From Helicoverpa zea (lineage: Eukaryota > Arthropoda > Insecta > Lepidoptera > Noctuidae), in contig NC_061469.1 of assembly GCF_022581195.2 (NCBI RefSeq), positions 2,852,001-2,916,000 of the forward strand: a DNA stretch of 64,000 nucleotides. The letters are read 5' to 3'. The notes under the pieces were generated by a model that had not been told where the DNA came from, did no database searches, and saw only the letters and a list, made by a program, of their open reading frames with translations. A program made the position numbers and the translations under genes. This document shows positions 43,801-54,200 of this stretch, piece after piece (the stretch's first letter is position 1; every line of letters starts with the position of its first letter).

Positions 43801-44719
43801 CACCAAGCGGCTTTTCTACGAACTAAATGCAGATGATGCCACTTTACTGATGCGTTCACGGTTAGTGTAATAATCTAGATAATTATTTATCTTGATTTGG
43901 AAAAGCATATATATTTCTTTTTTTGATATACGTAAATTAATCCAACAATCAATCTATTATAAAGAACTCAATGTTAACAATTATAGTGCTAAACATACTT
44001 TCAGAGATCCGGATGGTACAATTTTTGCTTTAGCCATTGTTTGGGGTGCTTCAACAATAAAATCCATTTAGTTGATAATATGAACTGGTAAATAATTCCT
44101 GAAATAGCTTAAAATTAAGCAAATAATTTCCAAAAATTTATCAGTCTTCTTTCAGTTTTATAATGTCAAGACAATATATTTCAACTTCACAATTTTCTTT
44201 TGAATTTTGTTGAAATTGAATAGTTGACATTTTCGTTTTTCAAAAATATCAGTTTAGGTGCGTTCAGTAAAGTTTATTTCTGTCTTTGTAAGGCGCTCCC
44301 TAGACGATTAATTGAATTGCTCTTAAATTGTACATATTATATACGTATTGTAAATTATCGGCAATTCTGGATAAAGTTATAATTAAATAATTGTGCAACG
44401 ATATTTACGAACTTAAATTATTATTGTATATTTATCTTGTCATCTGAGTGCGTTGATCTACATAAAATATAAAACTATTATAGTAATCTTCAATATTAAC
44501 CCTTATGCGTCAAGGGAGAATATTAACTATCTTTCTCCTGCTGATTCACCCGGTTCCATTCGGAACTGATTTAATAATCTTGAAAGCATTCAGATAAAAA
44601 GTAACCTCAATTATCTATACTATTCTGATATTTGAATAAGGTTACTGCCAAGTTTAACAAATTCGGTTCAGTCGTTTGAGCGTCAGGAAGTAACATACAT
44701 ACACAGATCTGTACGAAAT

Positions 44720-46166
44720 CAGCGGCGGCCCTAGCCATTGCGAGGCTACGTGCGGCAGGTCTATGCGAGGCCCTTTGTCTTACGTGAAAAGTATGTGTTG
44801 CGAGAATAAGCTGGTGTTTTGATTTAGCTAAACGTCATGTTTGAGGAGAAATGCTCAAGTTAAACAAATTAATACAATTTTATTTTTACTACAGTTTATA
44901 TGTCTTGTGTCATCGAATTCCTTAAACATGTTGTAATATTTTTAAGCCTCGAAGAACTGCTTTTTCGATATTATTATTTTATTATTCGAATTCTCAAGAC
45001 TATTTCGGTAGTGGGATAAATTTCAGTTAAATTATTTTCTAATATATATTTCAGCACCGAGATAATATTCAGCTCTTCGTATTTCTGATTCAGGGCCGAC
45101 AAAATAAATTAAAGTACTTAAAAATCGTGTACATATGATTCATGATGCTTTTTTCTAGGTTTACCATAAAGAAACCGGAGACAGATCACTGCAAACTTTT
45201 AAAGCGCTAGCGAAGCGAGCCCGTAATTTTTGAGTTTTGGAACAGTATAGTAAAAGAGGCCGCCGTAGGTAAAGAAAAAAGGCGCGAGCGTAGCGAGCGC
45301 GAAAATACATATTTTGGGACGCAATGATACCTAAAGATTTAAGAAAAAAGTTACTGAAAAGCGCGAGCGCAGCGAGCGCAAAATTTTTGAGTCTTGGAAC
45401 ACAAAAATACTCAAACAAGTTTGAAAAAAACCCGTGGAAAGTTCGGTGCTTTAACTTTTTATTAGCTTGAGGACTCAAAGAGTAAGCGCAGAATAAATGA
45501 GAAATTATGAAAAAACCGCGAGCGAAGCTAGCGGTTTTTTTAAAAAAACTTTGAAGAGTTAATTTAAGTAATCATATTAAAACAAAAATAAACAAGAAAG
45601 AGATGGGTGACAGCCGGACCGCCCCCTCCGCCCTTACGCCGCTACTGCTCGCCCGCGAGCATAGCGACCGCAAAAATTTTTGAGCTTTGGGTCACTAAAC
45701 CACCTAAAGTTGTATAATAAACAACAGTGCAGGGTGAAGTCGCGAGCGTAGCGAGCGCGAAAATTTTTGAGTTTTGGGACATAAAAGTAGTTTAATCAAG
45801 TTAGAAGAAACGGTCTGATACTGTCAAGTGAACAACCGCGAGCGTAGCGAGCGCGAATTTTTTTAAATGGTTTGTTTAAGGACTCTCAAATTAAACTCGG
45901 AATTAAGCAAAAATAAAAGAATCCGTGACTGGACCGAGAGCCAGTTGTTTTTGTTACTTTGGTGTTTCAAGTTTTTGTTAAATTGAGGACTTAAAAAGTA
46001 AACGCAGAATGAATTAGAAATAAAGAAAAATGCAATTTTTTTTTCTTGGACCAGATGTATATACACATTATATTTTTTTATATTAGTGTGGGTTGTAGCG
46101 CGAGGCCCCCCCAAGCGCGAGGCCCTGTGCGATGGCACAGTTCGCACACCCCTAGGGCCGCCACTG
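44720..46166. mobile_element. Non-autonomous hAT element B with mirror-repeat array
   Basis: The ends are CAGCGGCGGCCCTAG and, on the other strand, CAGTGGCGGCCCTAG, a 15 bp inverted repeat with one mismatch. A perfect 8 bp duplication tacgaaat flanks it (44712-44719 and 46167-46174). This is the classical hAT signature. The 1447 bp interior has no transposase. It holds about seven copies of a mirror-symmetric core spaced roughly 80-150 bp. Minus-strand ORFs with RARYARAF-like text are by-products of the array. The element lies in the PP2A-RACK1 intergenic space. Confidence 0.88.
45200..45860. repeat. Array of mirror-symmetric core repeats in hAT element B
   Basis: Cores are at about 45204, 45282-45301 (GCGCGAGCGTAGCGAGCGCG), 45361, 45516, 45650 (degenerate), 45741-45759 and 45838-45855. 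Most are followed by A2-4T4-6 and 'gagttttggaacac/gggac'. The core reads the same forwards and backwards on one strand (a mirror repeat), not as an inverted palindrome, and has short CGCG alternation at both ends. Confidence 0.8.
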
Positions 46167-46508
46167 TACGAAATATTATGACACATATAATTCTATTTAA
46201 TAGTATTACTTGGCTCACGCACTTTTATTATATTAGGCGCTCTCTAGACGGTCATTACTCATTTTTCTTGCGTAGTATTATGTATTGTTATGATAGAAGA
46301 AGAAGAAACATAGAAAAAGTGAACACTAGCTACAAGCTATGCTAATTTAAGAGCATAAAGACATGCTCTCCAATCATAACGTACATTTTGGTCAAAACTC
46401 GCTAATAAAAAATCCATAGACTACAAAATTAAAAGACTCTTATCCATTGTGCTAGATTAAAAAAAATATTGAAGTCTCTTCGGTTCAAAGCCGAATTCCG
46501 GAATCCGG

Positions 46509-46515
46509 TCTTTTT
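46509..46515 (+). promoter_or_regulatory. TCT / polypyrimidine initiator of RACK1
   Basis: TCTTTTT at 46509-46515 fits the insect TCT initiator (YC+1TTTYY) used by ribosomal protein and other translation genes, with C+1 at 46510. That start would give a 64 nt leader beginning with a 5' TOP-like pyrimidine run, as expected for RACK1, a ribosome component. The match is by motif and position. Confidence 0.55.
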
Positions 46516-46573
46516 ACTTTTGAGTCGGAGGCTAGTGTGTTGGGGCTTAGCCGCTCATCAAGTTTTTGTGAAA

Positions 46574-48347
46574 ATGACTGAAACTCTAAAGCTTAGAGGA
46601 ACCCTCTGTGGCCACAATGGCTGGGTTACCCAAATTGCGACCAACCCTAAATACCCTGACATGATTTTGTCTTCTTCCCGAGGTAAGGTTATAATTTTGG
46701 ATATCTAACTATTATAATCCATGTTCATCACGACTTAGCGTTTTAAAAACTCGATTTTTATAAACGTGGCCTGTATTTTAGTAATTAAAAGGCGTAAATC
46801 AACGTTTATTTACATGATGACACAAATCTTTGCCACGCGAATCCTGAGCGGCAAGCGGATATGGGGCTGATGACAACGTTCCCAATATATCCATGCCTTC
46901 ATGTTATGGAAACTTCTAACCTCTTCTGAATGACTTTTCAGACAAAACCCTCATCGTATGGAAGCTGACCAGAGACGAGACTAACTACGGTGTACCGCAG
47001 AAGCGTCTGTACGGTCACTCTCACTTCATCTCGGACGTTGTGCTCTCCAGTGACGGAAACTACGCTCTGTCTGGCTCTTGGGACAAGACCCTGCGTCTGT
47101 GGGATCTTGCTGCCGGCAAGACTACCAGGCGTTTCGAAGACCATACTAAGGTGTGACAGAACTTAAGATCTTGTTAGGGCTCTAGTATAAGCGCCGATAC
47201 GCGGCAGAAGACAAAGTGTGTTTGTGCCTATGCGAGGCAGAAGAATTCGTAATGCTGACAGCATTGTTGCGATCTGGCTAGGACTGACTTTGAGGTAAGA
47301 GTGGAGTCAGATTCACACTTCCGAACTAACACTGTAGAACCAAAGCACCTTAATTATTTAAAAGCATCCTTCAGGAGTTGCAAACTGGTAGCTAGCATAT
47401 CATAATCTACCATGATGTTATGTTATATAACAACATGTGATATCATTATCAGAAAACTAACATATTTTTTACTATACAGGATGTCCTCTCCGTGGCGTTC
47501 TCAGTTGACAACCGTCAGATCGTGTCTGGCTCCCGAGACAAGACCATCAAGCTGTGGAACACACTGGCTGAGTGCAAGTACACCATCCAGGATGATGGCC
47601 ACAGTGACTGGGTGTCCTGTGTCCGCTTCTCCCCCAACCATGCCAACCCCATCATTGTGTCGGCTGGTTGGGACCGCACCGTTAAGGTTTGTAAACTTTT
47701 TCATAGCTATACTTTAAAATTAAAATAGGATGACATTTCTATCTATTACAATAACAAAGAACCTAATGTGAACTTAATTTCCTCATTTAGGTCTGGCACC
47801 TTACCAACTGCAAGCTGAAGATCAACCACCTTGGTCACTCTGGCTACCTGAACACAGTCACCGTCTCCCCTGACGGTTCCCTCTGCGCCTCCGGTGGCAA
47901 GGACATGAAGGCCATGCTCTGGGACTTGAATGATGGCAAGCATCTGCACACCCTGGACCACAATGACATCATCACATCATTGTGCTTCTCGCCCAACAGA
48001 TACTGGCTGTGTGCTGCCTTCGGACCTTCCATCAAGATCTGGGTATGTATTATTATAACATGATGTTGCTTAAAATCTATACTTCAATATTCCATTTGTT
48101 TGCCCCCAAGAACAGGATAATTATTATCGAAAATGTCCTAACTCTTATTTTGCTATCATTACAGGATCTGGAAAGCAAGGAGATGGTTGAAGAGCTCAGG
48201 CCTGAGATCATCAACCAGACCCAGACCTCCAAGTCAGACCCACCCCAGTGCTTGTCTCTGGCGTGGTCCACAGATGGTCAGACCCTCTTCGCTGGCTACT
48301 CCGACAACATCATCAGAGTCTGGCAAGTGTCTGTCTCGGCACGATAA
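46574..48347 (+). CDS. RACK1: RACK1, WD40 scaffold protein of the 40S ribosome, five coding exons
   Basis: RACK1 is a seven-bladed beta-propeller that sits on the 40S subunit near the mRNA exit and docks protein kinase C and other signalling proteins. Coding exons: 46574-46682, 46942-47150, 47480-47686, 47791-48042 and 48165-48347, with consensus borders. They total 960 nt, giving 319 aa plus stop, the usual insect length. The start MTETLKLRGTLCGHNGWVTQ is typical. WD repeats are seen as LSSSRDKTLIVW, LSGSWDKTLRLWD, VSGSRDKTIKLWN, VSAGWDRTVKVW, ASGGKDMKAMLWD, FGPSIKIWD and AGYSDNIIRVWQV. The sequence has high third-position GC, as in highly expressed genes. AATAAA at 48573-48578 is a likely polyadenylation signal. 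It faces the decarboxylase tail to tail. Confidence 0.96.
46801..46880 (+). ncRNA. Candidate C/D-box snoRNA in RACK1 intron 1
   Basis: C box ATGATGA is at 46814-46820, a D'-like CTGA at 46844-46847 and a D-like CTGA at 46867-46870. The span of about 80 nt is typical, and self-complementary AACGTT at 46801-46806 and 46875-46880 could pair as an external stem. RACK1 introns host C/D snoRNAs in vertebrates. No immediate terminal stem is seen, and a second TGATGA (46868) with CTGA (46925) offers another reading. The call is tentative. Confidence 0.3.
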
Positions 48348-48599
48348 GGAGCTACCGAAACTTAGTTTCATTTATTTTTGTGCTACTTATCCTGTAAACT
48401 GCCTGACTGAAAGGATAAAAATAAATGGAATTGTTTGACTTATTTTAGCAGTTTCATTGTGATCTCCTTGTAAGATTAGATTTAAGGTATCTTGTAAGTT
48501 ATTCCATTAACAGTTGGTTACATAAGGTTGTATGTATCAATGTTTAATGTATGCATATTTTTATTTAATGTAAATAAAAGTCGATGAATATACAGAAAC

Positions 48600-49224
48600 A
48601 TTTTACTTCCTCCAACCATAAACTTATGTAAATATTCAAGTAAAAATAGCTTAATATTGACAATAATTAATGATGAGATTTACATAGCTATCTACATTAC
48701 CACACCCTGCTTACTATGTAAGCCCTTACAACATGTAATAATAATACTCTTCAGCTTTTGATGAGTTCAACAATACAAAAAATATTCTCTTAGGTTACAC
48801 TACTTACATTTTTATAAGGTACCTATGGTTAATATTCAACAACCAGAAATTCAAAGCTTATGTTTAAAATAACAACACATAATCTTATTTCAGTTTGAGT
48901 CTGTTTTGAAACTGAATTTACATGAAAATTAAAGTCATGACATACTTACATAGTAATTATGTATTTGCATAGGCAGATATCAAAATTATAAGAAAAATAT
49001 TGTACCTATTATAATAAGTTATATTAATAACTAAGCAAAATGTTATGAATAATGCATGCCACCATTGTGGACAAATATTTAGATTTTCATGAATAGAAGA
49101 TAGGTGTTCATACCTAACAAAGATACAGGATATGGATGCTAATTATCCTATTGATCATTCTATTCATGATGTAGAGATAGTATTCAAACTGTAGTCAATA
49201 GCTTCTAAGAATATAAGATTTCAT
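48600..49224. other. Convergent intergenic region between RACK1 and the decarboxylase
   Basis: This AT-rich stretch contains the 3' UTRs of both genes. No further gene was recognised. Confidence 0.5.
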
Positions 49225-50397
49225 CTATTCAGTCTTTGGTAATCCAGCCTCATTCAAGAGATGTGACCCATCAGTTATTTCTGTAGGCCCTTCACCTACT
49301 TTTGTGTGAATCACATATTTGATCAAATCCTGAACCTGAGGTTCACAAATACTCATCAATGCTGGACTCAAAACCTCTTCATCACTAGTTAGACCAGTTA
49401 TAAAGCTTTCTGGCTTTGATGAAGGAAAGACATGCTTTATCAAAGATATTACTTTGGGTACCTCATCCTTAAGTAGGTACAAACAAGCATTTGGTCCGGC
49501 ATCAAATGTGTAAGCCACTTTTACACTTCCAGAGGCACTATTGTACTTGTGAATTAAATCAACAATGAAATGAGATACATCAGTCATGTACACGCATGGA
49601 GGATAGGAATCTAAAGCGACTGCGTGGAACTGATTGCTGTCCTTCATAGTAATTTCTGCAAACTGTGGGAAATCTTTGTGCCTTATTGCCTGTATGATCT
49701 CCTCAGTTCTCTCCGGTACACAATACTTTACCCTATGTTTTAATAGTTCAGAAGTTTGTGTAGCTATTCTCATGCCAACTGTAGAACTAGTTTTCTTTTT
49801 AGTGTCACCAACAACTAGTATGAGGGCATGCATTTCAGGCCAGTGTGTAGAGTCAACAATTTGAGTTGCTATAGAATCTGTCCCATTTGGGTTGATGCCT
49901 GCGTGCCATCTAACAAAGCCACCGTATACACTCCTACAAGCACTGCCTGAGCCCAGCCTAGCAATTGAACTGACATCAGACTTTACCTTGTAAAGTTTCG
50001 CCAGGGCAGTCACGAGACAGGCATAGCCCGCAGCAGACGACGCTAACCCAGCTGCAGTAGGGAAATTATTTTCAGAACACACATGAACTTTCCTCCGTAA
50101 AAAATCTTCACTGACACTTTTTTCAGCGGCAGCTCGCAACTTAATTTCTCTAAGACAGTTTTGCAGTCTCGGGCTATCAAAAGATTCCTTCTTCCCATTC
50201 AACCATATTGCATCTTCTTTAAAGTCTGCTCTTGCGCAAACCGATGTCTTTGCGCACATAATACTCGTGTCTAAAGTAGCACTAACGGAATCATTTAACG
50301 GTAATATTAAATCTTCGTCCCTTTTGCCCCAATATTTAATTACAGCTATGTTAACCGGTGCTATCACTGTTATAATATCACTCATGTTGATTATCAA
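49225..50397 (-). CDS. MVD: Diphosphomevalonate decarboxylase (mevalonate pathway), single exon
   Basis: The enzyme converts 5-diphosphomevalonate to isopentenyl diphosphate with ATP hydrolysis, the step that feeds juvenile hormone, dolichol and ubiquinone synthesis in insects, which make no sterols. The frame is complete at 390 aa (human about 400, yeast 396). GHMP-kinase fold features: VNIAVIKYWGKRD with Lys21; the ATP loop FPTAAGLASSAAG (112-124); GSGSACRSVYGGFVRW with Arg155; and TFDAGPNA with Asp299. Lys21, Arg155 and Asp299 correspond to the catalytic Lys, Arg and Asp of the yeast enzyme. The start at 50397 gives MIINMSDI; Met5 is an alternative start with a more family-like N-terminus. 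It is intronless within the coding region, and no poly(A) scar was noticed, so retrocopy status is undecided. Confidence 0.95.
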   Translation of the reverse strand: MIINMSDIITVIAPVNIAVIKYWGKRDEDLILPLNDSVSATLDTSIMCAKTSVCARADFKEDAIWLNGKKESFDSPRLQNCLREIKLRAAAEKSVSEDFLRRKVHVCSENNFPTAAGLASSAAGYACLVTALAKLYKVKSDVSSIARLGSGSACRSVYGGFVRWHAGINPNGTDSIATQIVDSTHWPEMHALILVVGDTKKKTSSTVGMRIATQTSELLKHRVKYCVPERTEEIIQAIRHKDFPQFAEITMKDSNQFHAVALDSYPPCVYMTDVSHFIVDLIHKYNSASGSVKVAYTFDAGPNACLYLLKDEVPKVISLIKHVFPSSKPESFITGLTSDEEVLSPALMSICEPQVQDLIKYVIHTKVGEGPTEITDGSHLLNEAGLPKTE

Positions 50398-51059
50398 CGT
50401 TTAAAATCAGGGATATTTTAGTTTTACTTTGAAATTAATATTTACCCGCTATTTTTGAAATGACGTGCGGACTGCGGTACTGTTGGCGTATTATGACAAA
50501 TTATTTTTTCTTGTCGGCCGCTCTCGCTTCCGCTGTCATTTTGTTGAAGTGATGACGACAAACGATTAGAATATGAACGAAGCCAAAAATGATTCAGCTC
50601 ATGTATTTCTTACTTGTTTCTACTACCATAGTTAGAACGAGATGCAAAAACATGCATTTACGGCATTGGTTGATTTTCAAAACGTCATAGCTAAATTACG
50701 GGTGCGTTCGCAGAAAAAGTAAAGACGTTTTGTTATATAGCATTTGAAATGTCTGAATTCTTCTATATGGTCCTTATATAATTATAACTTTGTGTTTATT
50801 TCCTTTTAATACAGTAAGTTGACTTTAATGCAGTAAGTTAAATATGAAAGATTTTTTAATTAATTTGGTGTTACTGAACTTATGATTGCAACTTCAATCC
50901 TAGCGACGTCTTTGGGAACTATGGTAATCCGACAAATTATGAAAGGTCTCTTGAAAACGTTCGAAAGCGTTGATGCGGTTCACCAGTATTGAAGTATGAA
51001 AATGCGAGGGTGTGGAGGTAGCGGACTCGTAGATTTGGTTGGATCATACTATACATTTC
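50398..51059. promoter_or_regulatory. Intergenic/promoter region upstream of MVD
   Basis: The space between the minus-strand decarboxylase start and the candidate plus-strand leader exon is short, about 0.7 kb. A GC-richer stretch at 50460-50540 (tgacgtgcggactgcgg, gtcggccgctctcgcttcc) is the likely decarboxylase promoter. If the leader exon is real, the two would form a divergent promoter pair. Confidence 0.3.
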
Positions 51060-51259
51060 AATTCAACGCTGCCATTTTCGTTTTGTGGCACGGTTAAAGC
51101 GGCGGTCTGAATGTGAATTTGCTGAAATATCTAGCATTTATTTATTTACAAAGTGAGGAAAATATATTGTAGTGGGATTGTTTTCTCGTAAAACATCAAG
51201 AAGTGGCGATTACAGTGTTTATACCACCGGATAATTGTTGACTTCATTGGGTGGAAAGG
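51060..51259 (+). other. Candidate non-coding first exon of an unseen plus-strand gene
   Basis: A stretch of higher complexity (cgctgccattttcgttttgtgg, taaagcggcggtctgaatg) ends in the consensus donor gg|gtgagta at 51260. No ORF is conserved in it. A large following intron would explain the gene-poor DNA to the right. The evidence is only composition and the donor. Confidence 0.25.
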
Positions 51260-54200
51260 GTGAGTAGGTACTTTATATCAATATTTCGGGGTTTTACAGC
51301 TTAGTAATCTTTCCTTATGTTCCGACACCTTTCTCATAAGATTGGCCGGAGTTACCTCATTACCCTCTGCAGAGTTATATGCCATTTATGTATACTTTTT
51401 TGTATTCGCAATTGGCTCGCTAAAATGGGCGTTGTGATGAAGAGTGAAGGTTTATCATTAGATAAATCGTCACCGCGCCTTTTAATGATGCTATTTACTT
51501 AGTCAGGAATTGTAAGCAACGTCTTATGTTATCACATCGCTTAATTTGTTAAGTTTTTGACATAATTTGAGGCTTTATCAGTAGAAACAAATTACCGATG
51601 TAATGTGGATTCGATTGTACCGCAAATAAGGTTTACGTGAGTATAATCCGTTCATCCCGTGGGGGCACTGTATTAATAATCATATTCCCACTAATTTATA
51701 TCATGTGCATTCAAAATAAACAATAGTAATCCTTGTTGAATATCTATATCAAAAACTATAATGTAAAAAGCACATTCCCACTATTGTAACAGTGTCATAA
51801 TGTTTATTAGACATCTTAGTTATGATTCACAGAACTTCCATCTCTGCTTGCCTATAGGTACATGCCTACATCCTACCTACATTATAATATATTTTGCTCT
51901 CATAATAGACAGGACTATTGAAGTTTCTTATTGATTTCCTATTAGCAGTATGAGAGAAAACATTTTGGGTATTATCAGGTACAGTTTGTTAAGGTTAGGC
52001 AAGGAATCTTCTGTCAATAATTAAGTCAGAATACATTGAAATCCATATTTAATAGAACAAGCACTTCACATAGCAACCAGGTAACATAACATTGTTCCCA
52101 TACACATAAAACAAAACCCCATGCTTATAGTATTTTTTAAGCTATGTTTTTACAATTATCCTCTAACTATGTGTAGTACACAACAAAAGTGACATAAATA
52201 AGGAAAACTTTGGCTTAAAGCCAGTTTACTTGAACAGCATTCTCACCTGCTAATCTAACTACAATAGACAGCGTTTTAAAATTCATTAAACCTTTGCAGT
52301 GACACATTTGAGTACAACCTTCATACATGTGACTATGGCTAATGCATAACAGTTGTAGATATAGTTATTGATGCATTTTGCTTAACAGCTGTGTTGTTGT
52401 TGACAATTCACTATTGTTTATTTTTCTGTTTGTAGTTTGGTTGTCATAAGAACTGATTGTACACAGTCTTTTCTGTATGAATTTGGAAGAGCGGGTGTGT
52501 TTGAGGGAGCTTTCAGCATTTTATTGCATCATGGTAGAGCAGATATTCTTTTATGATGCGGCTAATGAGGGATATTTTATATTGGTTTCAATAATAACCC
52601 CAAGTGTTCTGGAGGTTTACTTCCATTGTTTTAGAGGTAATACACACAAATACCACAATCATGTAATAGACTTCAGATGGTATTGCTGCTGAGCATCAAA
52701 ACATTTTTTTTACACAATAAATATTTATGTTACCCATATGGGATGCAATAGCAACTTCTTTCAAATCAGTTGATTTATAAAATGAACACAGTAAATTAAT
52801 ATCAAACATAAATCTTATTTCCGATGTCATCATACCTATTCCATTGCAAACCATCAGCATTGTTACTACTAATTTAACTATTAGTGATAGTGAATATTTT
52901 AATTATACAATTGATTACCATATTCTTGATTAGCTGTAAACATGCAACTACCTGACTGGTTAATGAGTATTTTACTGAAGTCATTAGCAGGGAACGAGTT
53001 TATAAATTAAGTGTAACATGCACAAGTAACAAATGTAATTATTGAATTAGAAATAATCAATAGTTTAATATGTATTGGCATTAAATGATTGCTAGCATAT
53101 AAATACCAATTAGATGAATTTTATTTTAATTATTTAAAGTTCTCCAATTTTGCTGTGTGCAGAGCAGAAGAGAGTGTCAGATACTTATATCCACCCATAT
53201 ACTTTCTTTCTGTACCTGTTCTGTGTTCAATTGGTTCTGTACCATTGGTTACCATGGCTTCAGTAACTCTATTAAACACTTGTCCAGAAGTAAAAATGAA
53301 GACTTTCAATTTTTTTAATAACATTGACTCAGTGTCCCAGTGCAAGGTCATGTTTTACCTTAACCACCACATTTTCTAACTCCTTCCCCTTTATTGTACA
53401 TAATTAATGTAAATAAACCCAGCGGCTAGTCCACACGGCACTCATTATGCGCTAGTCGACATCCTCCCGCGACCACGTGACTCGGGAACGGAAGCTAAGC
53501 GTTGACGCCTGAGATGCGTACGCGCAGACCCGTGTTGACTAAGATATTATTGTAGTTGTAATGCTTTACATTGTTGATCTGTTGTAGTTACAGTTGAACT
53601 TGTAGGTTGATGTATAATGACTAATTTTGATATGTAAATTGTAGTTTTCTTTGTTAGTTATCAAAGACATGGCTCTTCTCAGGCCCTAGTTCACTGACAG
53701 CATAAACTTTAGAAAAAGGGACGTTCTTGTTGTCGCTGTACATGGGCCTGAGTATTTTTGATTTGGTTGGTTCCAACTTGTTCCTTGAAAAAGCATTTCA
53801 ATTTCAATGCCACTATCAGACGAAATACATTCCGTTTTACTCTATGTTTTTTCCTAACAAATAAGTTTTCGTCTAGACATAAAATGCATCTAAAAAGAAA
53901 TCAACTATGTTGTAAATAAAAGTAATGCACGGAATGCGATAGTACGTAATATTTACTCCACTAGTTAGCAAACCTATCTCGCAATGTCCACTGCTCCAGA
54001 TTCAACTAAACGTTTTAAAGAAACAAACTTCGCTACCAATAACTGAGAATCCACAGAGCAGCGCAGGACAAGTCGGCTGCAGACTGCATTACTCAACCGC
54101 AATGATCTATTGATTTCCGCAGACACGCCTACGACGTGACACCTAGTTTGTTAGAAAGTTACGAAGAAATGCCCTTGGAGACTGCCTTGAGGTTTTTTAA

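Noticed and set aside
45161..46186. Minus-strand ORFs with RARYARAF/RARFASAL repeats
   Set aside because: These are translations of the GCGCGAGCG-type array inside a non-autonomous hAT element, with no start context or domain.
47151..47479. Possible H/ACA snoRNA in RACK1 intron 2 (short hairpins gccgatacgcggc, tgcctatgcgaggca)
   Set aside because: A two-hairpin fold with a properly placed H box and ACA could not be built by hand.
49634..49864. Plus-strand ORF inside the decarboxylase
   Set aside because: It is an antisense shadow of a strongly conserved coding frame.
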